Origin: JAWKTV01 sp041398905
GTDB taxonomy: Bacteria; Planctomycetota; Planctomycetia; Planctomycetales; Planctomycetaceae
DNA length: 64,000 bases
Reading direction: 5' to 3'
Assembly: GCA_041398905.1 (NCBI GenBank)
Contig: JAWKTV010000011.1
Span: forward strand, 62,001-126,000
The first letter of the stretch is position 1; each line of letters starts with the position of its first letter. Shown here in pieces: positions 20,024-28,746 of this stretch. The notes below the pieces were generated by a model. That model searched no databases. It saw nothing but the letters and a program-made list of their open reading frames with translations, and was not told the DNA's origin. The position numbers and the translations under genes were made by a program.

Positions 20024-21568
20024 TCAATCGACCTCTGGCGGAACTGAGCCGTAGGCCCACGGACTCGCATTGAACGGCGGGGCCGGGGCGCGGGTCGGCA
20101 CCTCGCCGGGCCGCAGCCCCTGGGCCAACGCCACGGCCGCGTTGACCATTTGGGTGCCGGCGGTGATCTCGAGATTACTGTAGCTGCTTAGTCGGGTCTC
20201 ATAGCCGCCGCCACGTTCGCCGAACGCTTCTTCCGTCGGGACATAGCCGACGCAGCCGTTGGCGAGCGAAACAGGAAACGTGAACGGGAACGGACTGCCC
20301 GCCTTGATGTCGAGTCCCAGCTGGCAAAAGAACTCGGCTGGGTCCGTCAGGAACACGGCCGGGCCGATCTGAATGGCCTGCACCTCAACCTCGGCGACCG
20401 GCTCCCACTTCAGCCGCGCATCGAGCAGCAGCGTCTCCTTGGCGAACGTCCACTCCGTCGCCCCAACGGCCCCCGGTTCCTGAGCGACCAACTCGCGCGC
20501 CTTCGCCACTTTCTCGGCACGCGGAGCACGTCGGGGGATGTTCAGAATCTTCGACTGAGCCGCGAGCGGCGTCAGCGTTCCCGGCTCCGACTGCACCAGC
20601 ACCTTGATCGCCTCGCCGCCGATCGACCCGCCGACCATCCGTGACCACTGCTCCGACTTGGGATTCGCATACGGCGAGAGGTTGTCGACCTGCGTCACAT
20701 CGCCGGATGCTCCCGCCAGGAACACCACCACCACTTCATCGCCAAACATCCCACGAATCGCCTGCTCAACGTACTGAATGTAGTTGGCCGAGATGCCTCC
20801 CGGGCTGGTGGTGGCGTGACAGACGAAATTCACGATGCAACCGACCAGCTTTCCATCGGCGGCCCAGGCACCAATCACACCAACCTCCGGATCGACCGGC
20901 CCGGCCGGTTCGATGATGTCGGGGTTGCCCGATCGCGGGTGCGTATAGGTAAGGCCGTTCTTCATGTGGAACCGCCGGTTGAACGCGACCCCCTCGCAGA
21001 GGCCGCGTCCGATGCTCGCGTGCGTCGCGCGCAGGTCGCTCGCGGCACTCACCACCGCATCAACGATCTGATCCTCGACCCGCTTCACATAGTCCAGGTT
21101 CGCCGTCGACGACTTCTCGTACGCCAGTTCCTGAATGAACGCGTCCGCCTGATCGTACTCGCCGGGATAGATCATCCCGGTGGGGCCGGATGAGTGCGAG
21201 TGCGTCGCATGAATCAGCACGGCTCCGGGTTCGATGCCGCAGGCTTCGTGGATCCGCCGCCGCGCCTGCTGCACCAGCACGCGCCGTACCAGCAATGCAT
21301 CGACGGAAACGATGGCCACCCGCGTCGCTCCCTCTTGAAACACTGCGGCCCGCACCTTGCACGGATCATGTAGCGATTGATGGAACGACTTCCCATACCC
21401 TCCCGGTTGCTCCGTGCCGATCTCCGGCGTGATGTCACGATCGGCGAACCCGGCGGCGAACGGCTTCGGCCCGGCCGCATCATCACCGCGCGCCGTCGCC
21501 AGCAGGGTCAGTTGACACACCAGCGTCAACACCCAGCAACGGCGGTCATTCAGCAGGAACATCAACAT
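20024..21568 (-). CDS. Neutral/alkaline ceramidase-like exported hydrolase
   Basis: A 514-residue protein of the neutral ceramidase-like family common in planctomycetes. ATG 21568 opens a signal peptide (MLMFLLNDRRCWVLTLVCQL with cleavage near ATARG). The mature part starts with FAAGFADRDITPEIG, typical of the family, then VRAAVFQEGATRVAIVSVDA. A probable metal/active region follows (IHATHSHSSGPTG), then IVNFVCHATTSPGG and VVVFLAGASGDVTQVDN. Classic neutral ceramidases cleave the amide of ceramides and bind zinc through His; the two His-rich segments match this. The substrate in a planctomycete is unknown. An upstream in-frame ATG (21616) would put charged residues before the signal and is less likely. 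Confidence 0.85.
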   Translation of the reverse strand: MLMFLLNDRRCWVLTLVCQLTLLATARGDDAAGPKPFAAGFADRDITPEIGTEQPGGYGKSFHQSLHDPCKVRAAVFQEGATRVAIVSVDALLVRRVLVQQARRRIHEACGIEPGAVLIHATHSHSSGPTGMIYPGEYDQADAFIQELAYEKSSTANLDYVKRVEDQIVDAVVSAASDLRATHASIGRGLCEGVAFNRRFHMKNGLTYTHPRSGNPDIIEPAGPVDPEVGVIGAWAADGKLVGCIVNFVCHATTSPGGISANYIQYVEQAIRGMFGDEVVVVFLAGASGDVTQVDNLSPYANPKSEQWSRMVGGSIGGEAIKVLVQSEPGTLTPLAAQSKILNIPRRAPRAEKVAKARELVAQEPGAVGATEWTFAKETLLLDARLKWEPVAEVEVQAIQIGPAVFLTDPAEFFCQLGLDIKAGSPFPFTFPVSLANGCVGYVPTEEAFGERGGGYETRLSSYSNLEITAGTQMVNAAVALAQGLRPGEVPTRAPAPPFNASPWAYGSVPPEVD

Positions 21569-21791
21569 GGTGGCGATTCTCCACAGAGGTGACGGGTCGG
21601 CCGTCGTCACGCACAACTACGCGAACAACTCCTCCGCAGCGTAACTGTTGTCACGCGAACGCAACAGGCAACACCAATGCGTGTTCGTGGTCCGTCGAAT
21701 GTTCTCCCTGCGGTTGCTTTGTACCACCGCGTGATTCGGCTTCCGTGTGTCGCCAGTGCAACCGTTGGTTGACGGTGGGCAACTGGCTGCC

Positions 21792-22382
21792 CTACCCCTG
21801 AATCGTTGCTTCGCAGTGCGGGCAGGTGATTGATTCGCCAGGTTCGGGCTTCAGGAAAGCGTGCAGCCGGCCCAGGCAGTGTGGGCAAGCGTAGGTCTCG
21901 CCGCCGCTGCCCTGGCCAGTCAACAGCTTCAGCAGGAACGTCGCGCCGAAGCCCCAGATGCCGAGCGCGGCGACGTAGCACAACGTGTGTACGCCGGCTT
22001 CGGCGTCGGGGATGGCGGGATGCAGGCGATTCCCCAGCCACCAGAAGAAGTATCCGATGACGGCGATGACCGCTGCGACGGGCAGACTTGCCAAGACACG
22101 CAGGGTCAGTGGGCCAAGTCCGTCGTCGCGGCTCGTCGGGTTTGAAACGTGCTGTTTGTCGCTTGGAACTGGAGTCGGCGGGGACTTCCCACGAGTACCC
22201 ACGGCAAGGGGTGGCGTTGATGACTGGCCCTCACCGCGAACTGGACTCGGCTGGGAGGGTGGGAGGTGGATCAAGTGGCCGCATTCTCGGCACTTCGCGC
22301 GCTTACCGGCGTGTTGATCGCCGTAGTTGAGTTGATGACCGCAGTTGGGACAGACGACGCTTGGCACGCGAGCCAACTCCAA
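21792..22382 (-). CDS. Zinc-ribbon membrane protein, unknown function
   Basis: A 196-residue protein. An N-terminal zinc ribbon (CPNCGHQLNYGD...CREC) is followed by a Pro/Ser-rich linker, two hydrophobic helices (LASLPVAAVIAVIGYFFWWLG and TLCYVAALGIWGFGATFLLKL) and a second zinc ribbon at the C terminus (CPHCLGRL...CPHC). The layout (ribbon, linker, helices) is typical of planctomycete proteins of unknown role. It is the last of three minus-strand genes of similar build. Confidence 0.72.
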   Translation of the reverse strand: MELARVPSVVCPNCGHQLNYGDQHAGKRAKCRECGHLIHLPPSQPSPVRGEGQSSTPPLAVGTRGKSPPTPVPSDKQHVSNPTSRDDGLGPLTLRVLASLPVAAVIAVIGYFFWWLGNRLHPAIPDAEAGVHTLCYVAALGIWGFGATFLLKLLTGQGSGGETYACPHCLGRLHAFLKPEPGESITCPHCEATIQG

Positions 22383-22418
22383 ATTCTTGACGGGATAGAG
22401 CAGACACGACTCTTAAGA

Positions 22419-23135
22419 CTACCGCTCCATGCCAGCGACCGCACCATGGAACCCCTTCACTGCCGCAAGTCCAAAGAACTTGAGGCCGATGCACCAGACG
22501 CCGAACAGGATCGCCACCGGCACCAGCACTCCGGCCCACCCGTACTCCTGCATCAACTCACTGTTGAGTAAGTGTCGGCGTTCCACCGGTGTGCGTCGTG
22601 ATGGACTCCTGGCGTCCAGATCGAGACGGGAATCGCTGTTCCCTTCGGTCACCGTTCCGGGCGGAGCACTGTCGAAGCCGTAGACCAGCCAGGGGAGCAC
22701 CACGAAGTCCGAGACGTGATGCAGCCCCTGTTGGTGATAATCTTCTTGAGCCCCGTAGTCCGTCGAAGGCATCGAGCTATACCGCGCCCAGTCGTGCGAC
22801 ACCTGATAGGCGTCTCCGATATTGAGGATCGAAACGCCGGCCTCGATCGGTCCGAACTGCTGCTCAATCTGCCCGCCATCCACCTCGAACGTGTCGCCCG
22901 CTGTTCGCCGGCGAATCAGCATCGACTCGTCCGGCTGAAGAGTTGCGAGCAGTTTACCCTCGCAGGAGATCGTCACTGGCTGTGCGCTACCGTTGAGCGT
23001 GTAGACGTCGGCATCGATCGCGAACAGCTCCGCACCGAGGATGAACAGTCCCCACAAACCGGCGGTGAGCCAGATGAGAAACAGCATGGCCCCCGCTGCT
23101 CGCGCCCCGGACGACGCTGTTGGGGAGTGTGACAT
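22419..23135 (-). CDS. Membrane protein with extracytoplasmic domain, unknown function
   Basis: About 238 residues. ATG 23135 gives a short Ser/Ala-rich start, a helix (AAGAMLFLIWLTAGLWGLFIL), a beta-rich extracytoplasmic domain of about 150 residues (YTLNGSAQPVTISCEGKLLA, then LIRRRTAGDTFEVDGG), and a C-terminal helix pair starting GWAGVLVPVAILFGVWCIGL. The open frame extends further upstream, but that part is Arg/Gly-rich and non-conserved, so I exclude it. It is tightly flanked by two zinc-ribbon/membrane genes on the same strand. I recognise no family. Confidence 0.6.
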   Translation of the reverse strand: MSHSPTASSGARAAGAMLFLIWLTAGLWGLFILGAELFAIDADVYTLNGSAQPVTISCEGKLLATLQPDESMLIRRRTAGDTFEVDGGQIEQQFGPIEAGVSILNIGDAYQVSHDWARYSSMPSTDYGAQEDYHQQGLHHVSDFVVLPWLVYGFDSAPPGTVTEGNSDSRLDLDARSPSRRTPVERRHLLNSELMQEYGWAGVLVPVAILFGVWCIGLKFFGLAAVKGFHGAVAGMER

Positions 23136-23182
23136 GCGGCTCGCCTTCGTGTCGTGGGGGGGCGTGAAGAATCTCGGACTAT

Positions 23183-24067
23183 TCAAGACTTGCGGGGCGC
23201 AATCCTCAGAATGCTGAGACTGTCGCGCCAACCGCTGTAGATCAGGGCGTAGAACACCCAGCCCAGGATCACCAGCCAAACCAGAGTCGTACCGATCGGC
23301 CCCAGCAGGGAGCCGATCACCCAGAGAATGAGTGCAAGAATGAGCTTGAGGATCCCCACCCGCTCTGGCATGTCCTCCCAGAATCTGTCGTCCGCCGCGA
23401 GCATGGCAATGACGTAGATCAGAGTGGCACCGGCACCGAGACCCAGGCCGGCGCCCAGGTCCCTCCGAAAATCGAACCAGTCCCGACAGAGCTTCTCCAC
23501 CCAACCGTCTCCCAACTGGGCGCGGAGTTGATCCAGGAAGGCCGAACCGTCTGTTCGCTGGTCAAACGCGATCAGTTTCTCCTGCTGGCCATTCGGCGCA
23601 GTCGACAGGAATTTCGCATAATGCCCGCGACCGTCCCCCGCGCGAGTTTCGATCTGCTTGAGGTCCTTCAGCGCCACGGTCCATGAAGGGTGCTTCATGA
23701 TCGATGAGTCACCTGTGCCAGCACGGAGTTGTTGACGCAGCCGGGGAAAGTCCTCGCGTCGCACCGAGCCAAACAGCAGGTGGGTCGGGGTCAGCAGCAG
23801 CACGTCCGGCGCGGGCCCCGCGCCGCAGACGTACAGGCCATCAAACGCTGGTGGCGCTGTCGCACCGGCCGTCGCTCGGACCTGCTCCAGCGGAGATGGC
23901 TGCCCGAGACGAGCAGCCGGCTGCACAACGGCGACTTTCGCAGGCGAGGATGCGCTGCCGGTAAGATTCACCCGGTTGCCGCAGTGTGGACACTTCGCGG
24001 TTTTTCCGACAAGTGCGTCCGAGTGCTTGAGGTCACGCAGGCAGGAGGAACATGTTGTCTTGGGCAT
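23183..24067 (-). CDS. Zinc-ribbon protein with C-terminal membrane helices, unknown function
   Basis: About 294 residues from ATG 24067. A zinc ribbon at the N terminus (MPKTTCSSCLRDLKHSDALV then CPHCGNRVN) is followed by a soluble domain that starts GLYVCGAGPAPDVLLLTPTH and resembles a PH-like or bacterial-PH fold by its short beta strands. Three hydrophobic stretches close the protein (GAGATLIYVIAMLA, GILKLILALILWVIGSLLGP and TTLVWLVILGWVFYALIY). The ribbon resembles those starting 9494 and 22382, so a shared lineage-specific module is likely. Role unknown. Confidence 0.65.
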   Translation of the reverse strand: MPKTTCSSCLRDLKHSDALVGKTAKCPHCGNRVNLTGSASSPAKVAVVQPAARLGQPSPLEQVRATAGATAPPAFDGLYVCGAGPAPDVLLLTPTHLLFGSVRREDFPRLRQQLRAGTGDSSIMKHPSWTVALKDLKQIETRAGDGRGHYAKFLSTAPNGQQEKLIAFDQRTDGSAFLDQLRAQLGDGWVEKLCRDWFDFRRDLGAGLGLGAGATLIYVIAMLAADDRFWEDMPERVGILKLILALILWVIGSLLGPIGTTLVWLVILGWVFYALIYSGWRDSLSILRIAPRKS

Positions 24068-24360
24068 CGCCGCACGATGGGAAGGAGCGCGAACCAAACG
24101 AAGCGTCGACTCGAATGGCAGGCCCTTCGCAACGGCTGTGAGGCCAAGATCGCGTTCATCTCCGTACCGGCGGCGACAGTCGGAACTCCTCGACAACAGC
24201 GAGTCGAATCGTTCCGCATCTGCGGCGGGTTGCCCACTTTTAGCTTCTCACGGGCAATGTTCGCTGTCAATCAGAGGACTGTCCCCCCTCGCCGCAGGGC
24301 GATCAGCATGCATGGTGTTGGGACGGTCCATTGCCCGCAAGCTGGTTCGGCGGGCGGACC

Positions 24361-25242
24361 TTATGGCCGGGGGCGAGACAGGCCGCGGGCGAGCAGGCGG
24401 AATGAAAAGGTCGTGCGGAATCGACGGTCGAGTTCGCCGGCGCGTTGCAGCAGGTCGCGTGGGCTGTGTGCCTCGTCCGCGGTGTCGGCGACGACGATGA
24501 CGCCGTGGGCGGTCGTCGGACGGTAGACGTCGACCTGCGGGAACGCAGCCCGAATCGCTGCGACGTCTTCTTTGAGTTCGCGATGCTGGTTGAGGTTGAA
24601 GACCACCACCCCCTGTTCCGTCAGTCGGTCCTTGAGCTGCTGATAGAACTCGTCGGTTTTGAGGGCCAGAGGGACGCCCGTGCTGTCGGTCGCTTCGGAC
24701 GGCTTAAGGAAGGCGTCCATGTAAATCACGTCGTACTTGTCTCCGGGCTCTTGGAAGAACTCGAAGGCGTCGGCGGTCAGCACGCGGATGTTTCCGCCGG
24801 TCCGGACATCGAAGTAGCGGCTGGCGATGTCGACGACTTGCGGATCGATTTCGAGCACGTCCACCGTGACCTCGGGGTCGGTCGCCTTCAGCCAGTGGAC
24901 CATCGCCCCGCCCCCGAGCCCGACGATGAGCACACGCTTCGGCTCAGGCTGGTACAGGTAGTTGAGAAACATGTACTGCGTGTACGGCACCCGCAGTTCG
25001 TCGCGGCGGCGGAAGTTGACCTGCGATTCGATCACCTCTTCGCCGGAATCTCGAACGAACGACATGGTGCGAATCGTGCCGGCCTCACGCACGCGAATGT
25101 GCGAGTAGTTGGAGCGGACTTCGTGGACGACCGGCCCAAAACCCTGCAGTCCGTCCGCGAACGCCACGGTGGTCGTCAGGCCAAGCAGCAGCAGCACTTG
25201 GCTGACGAGGAGGGACCGATGACGATTCGGCGGAAGGAGCAC
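24361..25242 (-). CDS. Spermidine synthase-like aminopropyltransferase-fold protein with signal peptide
   Basis: A 293-residue protein of the polyamine aminopropyltransferase family. Residues about 1-30 form a convincing signal sequence (SLLVSQVLLLLGLTTTVAFA), unusual for a family that uses cytosolic decarboxylated S-adenosylmethionine. Core motifs: PYTQYMFLNYLYQPEPKRVL, IVGLGGGAMVHWLKA (the GGG nucleotide loop), VDVLEIDPQVVDIASRYF and YDVIYMDAFLKPS, whose Asp matches the catalytic region. The C-terminal third is divergent. It may be an exported methyltransferase-fold protein rather than a true spermidine synthase. The next gene upstream is a carboxypeptidase, then a deoxyhypusine-synthase homologue. 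Confidence 0.78.
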   Translation of the reverse strand: MLLPPNRHRSLLVSQVLLLLGLTTTVAFADGLQGFGPVVHEVRSNYSHIRVREAGTIRTMSFVRDSGEEVIESQVNFRRRDELRVPYTQYMFLNYLYQPEPKRVLIVGLGGGAMVHWLKATDPEVTVDVLEIDPQVVDIASRYFDVRTGGNIRVLTADAFEFFQEPGDKYDVIYMDAFLKPSEATDSTGVPLALKTDEFYQQLKDRLTEQGVVVFNLNQHRELKEDVAAIRAAFPQVDVYRPTTAHGVIVVADTADEAHSPRDLLQRAGELDRRFRTTFSFRLLARGLSRPRP

Positions 25243-25363
25243 GGACGTGTCACGAATGCGAGAGTCGGAGCGGGTGGCTGCCGATCCTACTGCCGTCGAA
25301 ACGATCTCGACAACCCCAAACCGGCGGCTCGCAGGGCACGCCGGGATGATGCCAACGGGGCCG

Positions 25364-26881
25364 TTACACTCCGTAGAGCGGTCGGAACCGCTCGTTGAGG
25401 TGACGCAGCAGCGGCTCGGAGGAGAGGGGCTTGCCGGTGACGAGTTTCACGAGGTCGGCGGCCCGGAACTGCAGGCCGCGGCTGTGGATCTCCCGCCGCA
25501 GCCAGCCCAGCAGCGGAGCGAACTCACCCCGGGCGAACTGCTGATCCAGGTCGCCCAACTCGACGCGGGCCGCTTCAAAGAACTGGGCGGCGTACATGTT
25601 GCCGAGCGCGTAAGTCGGGAAGTAGCCGATCAGCCCGGCGCTCCAGTGTACGTCCTGAATGCAGCCCAGTGCGTCGTTGGGAGGAGTCATACCGAAGTAC
25701 CGCTGGAACGTCTCGTTCCAGACGCCCGGCAGTTCGGCCGGCTGGAGGTCACCGCCGATGAGCGCCCGTTCGATGTCGAAGCGGAGCATGATGTGGAGGT
25801 TGTATGTCACCTCGTCCGCTTCCACGCGAATCCACGAGGGGCGGACGTCGTTGATGGCGGCGTGGAAGTCGTCCAGGACGACGCCGTCGAGCGCGGCGGG
25901 AAAGGTCGCTTGCGCCGCCGGGTAGAAGTGCTGCCAGAAAGCCCGACTGCGGCCGACCAGGTTCTCCCACATTCTCGATTGCGATTCGTGGATGCCGAGG
26001 GACGCGGCTTCGCCAGCGGCGGTGCCAAAGTGCGCGGGCCCAAACCCTGCTCGTACATGCCGTGGCCGGCCTCGTGCAGCGTGCCGAAAAATGCCCCGGG
26101 GAAATGATGCGTCGTAACGGGTGGTGAGTCGACAGTCGCCGGGGCCGATGCCGCTGCAGAAGGGATGCGCGGCGATGTCGAGGCGACCGGCGTCGAAGTC
26201 GAAGCCGATGGCGGTGGCGGCCCGCCGCGAGAACTCGGCCTGCCTGTCGACCGGGTACTCGCGAGTGAGGATCGAGACGTCGGGTTGCCGGCCCGAGTCG
26301 CGGATCGCCGCGACGAGATCGACAAGCCGCGCCTTGAGGGGATCGAAGACAGACGCGACTTCGTCGGACGTCATGCCCGGCTCATAGTCGTCGAGGAGAG
26401 CGTCATAGGCGGGGCCTCGACCTTGTCCCACCGCCTGCGCTTCTTCGCGCTTCAGAGCGACCACCTGCTCCAGCCAGGGCAGGAACTGTGCGAAGTCCTG
26501 CGCCTTGCGAGCCTTGACCCAGGCCTGCTGCGAGAGGGTGGTGACGCGCGAGAGTTCCTCGACGAGCCGGCGGGGGAGTTGAGTCGCCCGATCGTAGTGG
26601 CGGCGCGCCTCGCGGACGTTGGCGAAACGGAGCGAGTCCTCGCCGCCCAGGCTTGCTGGGTTACTCAGCGCGGCCAGCAGATCGCCGATGCGAGATGACG
26701 TCGCCTGCTCGTGCGACATGCCGGCGAGCAGGGCGAGCTGCTCCGCCCGGAACTCCCCACCAGCGGGCGGGAGGTACGTCTGCTCGTCCCAACTGAGCAC
26801 GCTGCCGCAGGACCGCAACAAGGCGACTTGTCGCAGCTCATCGACCAGTTCGTTGTAGGTGGCGTCGATCGTCGATGACAT
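25364..26881 (-). CDS. M32 carboxypeptidase (Taq/Pfu type), zinc motif hidden by paired indels
   Basis: Cytoplasmic metallocarboxypeptidase of the M32 family, about 505 residues, normal length. Family segments: VLSWDEQTYLPPAGGEFRAE, DYEPGMTSDEVASVF, HPFCSGIGPGDCRLTTRYD, SLGIHESQSRMWENLVGRSR and IGYFPTYALGNMYAAQFFE. In the raw reading frame the stretch between TTRYD and FGTAAGEAAS reads as Arg-rich nonsense. In the next frame, at about 26030-26110, the same DNA reads HHFPGAFFGTLHEAGHGMYE, which contains the HExxH zinc site. Two compensating indels (the second fits a missing C in GGGCCCGCG) therefore hide the active site while leaving the frame open. A true mutant would be inactive; consensus error is more likely. 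Confidence 0.9.
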   Translation of the reverse strand: MSSTIDATYNELVDELRQVALLRSCGSVLSWDEQTYLPPAGGEFRAEQLALLAGMSHEQATSSRIGDLLAALSNPASLGGEDSLRFANVREARRHYDRATQLPRRLVEELSRVTTLSQQAWVKARKAQDFAQFLPWLEQVVALKREEAQAVGQGRGPAYDALLDDYEPGMTSDEVASVFDPLKARLVDLVAAIRDSGRQPDVSILTREYPVDRQAEFSRRAATAIGFDFDAGRLDIAAHPFCSGIGPGDCRLTTRYDASFPRGIFRHAARGRPRHVRAGFGPAHFGTAAGEAASLGIHESQSRMWENLVGRSRAFWQHFYPAAQATFPAALDGVVLDDFHAAINDVRPSWIRVEADEVTYNLHIMLRFDIERALIGGDLQPAELPGVWNETFQRYFGMTPPNDALGCIQDVHWSAGLIGYFPTYALGNMYAAQFFEAARVELGDLDQQFARGEFAPLLGWLRREIHSRGLQFRAADLVKLVTGKPLSSEPLLRHLNERFRPLYGV

Positions 26882-26959
26882 GGACTGGTTCCTGAGGGAG
26901 GGGAGTTTCTGGCTGGTGCCGGGCAGGTGCGCGGCCTTGATGGCGATGCGCGGAGGCGA

Positions 26960-28045
26960 TTACGACGGGGCGGTGCGATCGAGTTCCTCGCACAATCCTT
27001 TGAGCAGCAATGGCCACACCGCCGTGGCGTCGACGGCGACTTCGGCGAATCGGCCACCTTCCGATGTCGGCACGAACTTGCCCCAGCTCACCCCCTCGGA
27101 ATACGTGCAGCCCGACAGGCCGCCCCAGTGGACCGGCTCGGGGCAGATCCGCACGCCATACTTGAATCGCGGGGCCGGCAGGCTCGTGCCGACGCGATGG
27201 TTGGTGATGTCGTAATATGGTGCCACCTGCTGCGCCCAGTTGCGCGGGACGCCGCCACCGATGGTGAAGATGCCGAGCCGCTTCGCGCCGCCGGCGAGCC
27301 GGGCGTAGACCTGCAGATCGAGGAACGGATTGAAAGGGGGGACGGCCTGCAGGGCTTCTTCGATCGACAATGTTGACGGGTCGGTTCCCTTGAGGGCGTG
27401 CTTCATCGCCCAGGTGGAGACGTCCAGGCCGATCTCGCTGTCGGTGAAGGCCGGAATGAAGACCGGCACGTTGTGACGGAAGGCGCTGCGGAGGACACCC
27501 GGCCCCTGATCGAGTTCATCGAGCTTTTTGCCGATGGCGTAGCAGAGCGAGCTTGAACACCAGGTGCCGCCGGGCGGCTCGAACTCTTCCAGGACCGTTC
27601 GCACGATCCGTTCGACCTCGTTGAGGTTCGACTCCATCTCGAGCGTGTCGTAGATGCGATTGTAACCCAGGTCGAACAGTTCCTTGTCGGACTTGTCCGG
27701 GTCGTACCGGTAGTGGGTGAGGCCGATCGACTCGGTGAGACCGTGGGCCATGAGGGCACCGGTGGAGACGACCGCATGCACCATGCCACGGTCGATCATC
27801 TCGCAGATGAGGCTCCCCTGCTTGGCGACGGTCATCGCGCCGGTGAGCGTCATCACCACCTTGCAATCGGGATCGCGGACCATCTCGAGGAGGATGTCAA
27901 ACGCTTCGCCGAGCTGCCGGCCCGCGAACGCGGTTTTCGACATGCCCCGCAGCAGGTCGGCAAAGCCGGCGGCGTCGGAAACGCGAAGGCTTTCGAGCGG
28001 CAGCAGACCATCGCTGCGGCCATCGTGGAGGTCACGGTGTTGCAT
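26960..28045 (-). CDS. Deoxyhypusine synthase-like protein
   Basis: A 361-residue homologue of deoxyhypusine synthase (DHS). Bacteria lack eIF5A, so the bacterial branch must use another acceptor; some relatives are homospermidine synthases. Visible NAD-binding and family motifs: MTLTGAMTVAKQGSLICEMI, VVSTGALMAHGL, HYRYDPDKSDKELFDLGYNR, GKKLDELDQ, VPVFIPAFTDSEIGLD, IFTIGGGVPRNWAQQVAPYY, and the C-terminal TYSEGVSWGKFVP with the Lys that corresponds to the covalent spermidine-transfer Lys of DHS. The presence of that Lys suggests aminobutyl-transfer chemistry is retained. It neighbours an aminopropyltransferase-like gene (24361) with M32 between. Confidence 0.88.
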   Translation of the reverse strand: MQHRDLHDGRSDGLLPLESLRVSDAAGFADLLRGMSKTAFAGRQLGEAFDILLEMVRDPDCKVVMTLTGAMTVAKQGSLICEMIDRGMVHAVVSTGALMAHGLTESIGLTHYRYDPDKSDKELFDLGYNRIYDTLEMESNLNEVERIVRTVLEEFEPPGGTWCSSSLCYAIGKKLDELDQGPGVLRSAFRHNVPVFIPAFTDSEIGLDVSTWAMKHALKGTDPSTLSIEEALQAVPPFNPFLDLQVYARLAGGAKRLGIFTIGGGVPRNWAQQVAPYYDITNHRVGTSLPAPRFKYGVRICPEPVHWGGLSGCTYSEGVSWGKFVPTSEGGRFAEVAVDATAVWPLLLKGLCEELDRTAPS

Positions 28046-28260
28046 GGGAGTCCGTCATTCGGAAACGTGCGCGGCCTGGGAAAATCATTCGCGGGGAAGG
28101 ATGCCAGGACCACGCAGGGAGCTGTGAGGGGGAGGGTATCGACCTGTCATCCGCGATGCCATGCTCGGTCGTCAAAAGCAAGGCGGCCGCCACGATGCGC
28201 TGGACTCGGCCGCGTGTTTGCTGCCGGGGTTTCGCTGGCCCCGCCGGTACGTTGGGTAAC

Positions 28261-28605
28261 TCAGCCGCGGCGGAACATGAAGTAGGCGGCACCCGCGAGA
28301 CACAGCGCCGCCCACAGGTAGTCGAGCGTCAGCTTCTCCTTCATGTACAGGACCGCGAACGGCACGAAGACGGTCAGGGCGATCACTTCCTGCAGAATCT
28401 TCAGTTGCCCAACGTTCATCACCTGATGGCCAACGCGGTTGGCGGGAACCTGCAACAGGTACTCGAACAGCGCGATCCCCCAGCTCACCAGCGCGGCGAT
28501 CACCCAGTGACGGGTGGACAGACTCTTGAGGTGTCCGTACCAGGCGAACGTCATGAAGACATTGCTGCAAGTCAGCAGAAGAATGGTGGTCAGGTGAGGC
28601 GACAT
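28261..28605 (-). CDS. DUF486 family small membrane protein
   Basis: A 114-residue inner-membrane protein with four hydrophobic helices of the DUF486 family (related to small drug/metabolite transporters). Signature: CSNVFMTFAWYGHLK near the N terminus, then WVIAALVSWGIALFEYLLQV, PANRVGHQ, LKILQEVIALTVF and a C-terminal YLWAALCLAGAAYFMFR. Length matches the family. Function and substrate are unknown. It sits alone between the DHS-like gene and the putative fibre/secretin cluster. Confidence 0.88.
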   Translation of the reverse strand: MSPHLTTILLLTCSNVFMTFAWYGHLKSLSTRHWVIAALVSWGIALFEYLLQVPANRVGHQVMNVGQLKILQEVIALTVFVPFAVLYMKEKLTLDYLWAALCLAGAAYFMFRRG

Positions 28606-28746
28606 TGACGGAACGGACCGACCGACAAGAGCCGCACGCGGCGGCGCGCGTCGCTGGATGCTACGCGCGAGAGGATTCTCTCGTGCCGACTCGACTTTGC
28701 CAAGCGGAGGTCGAGTGGCACAAAACGCGGGCCGTGTCGATTAACA

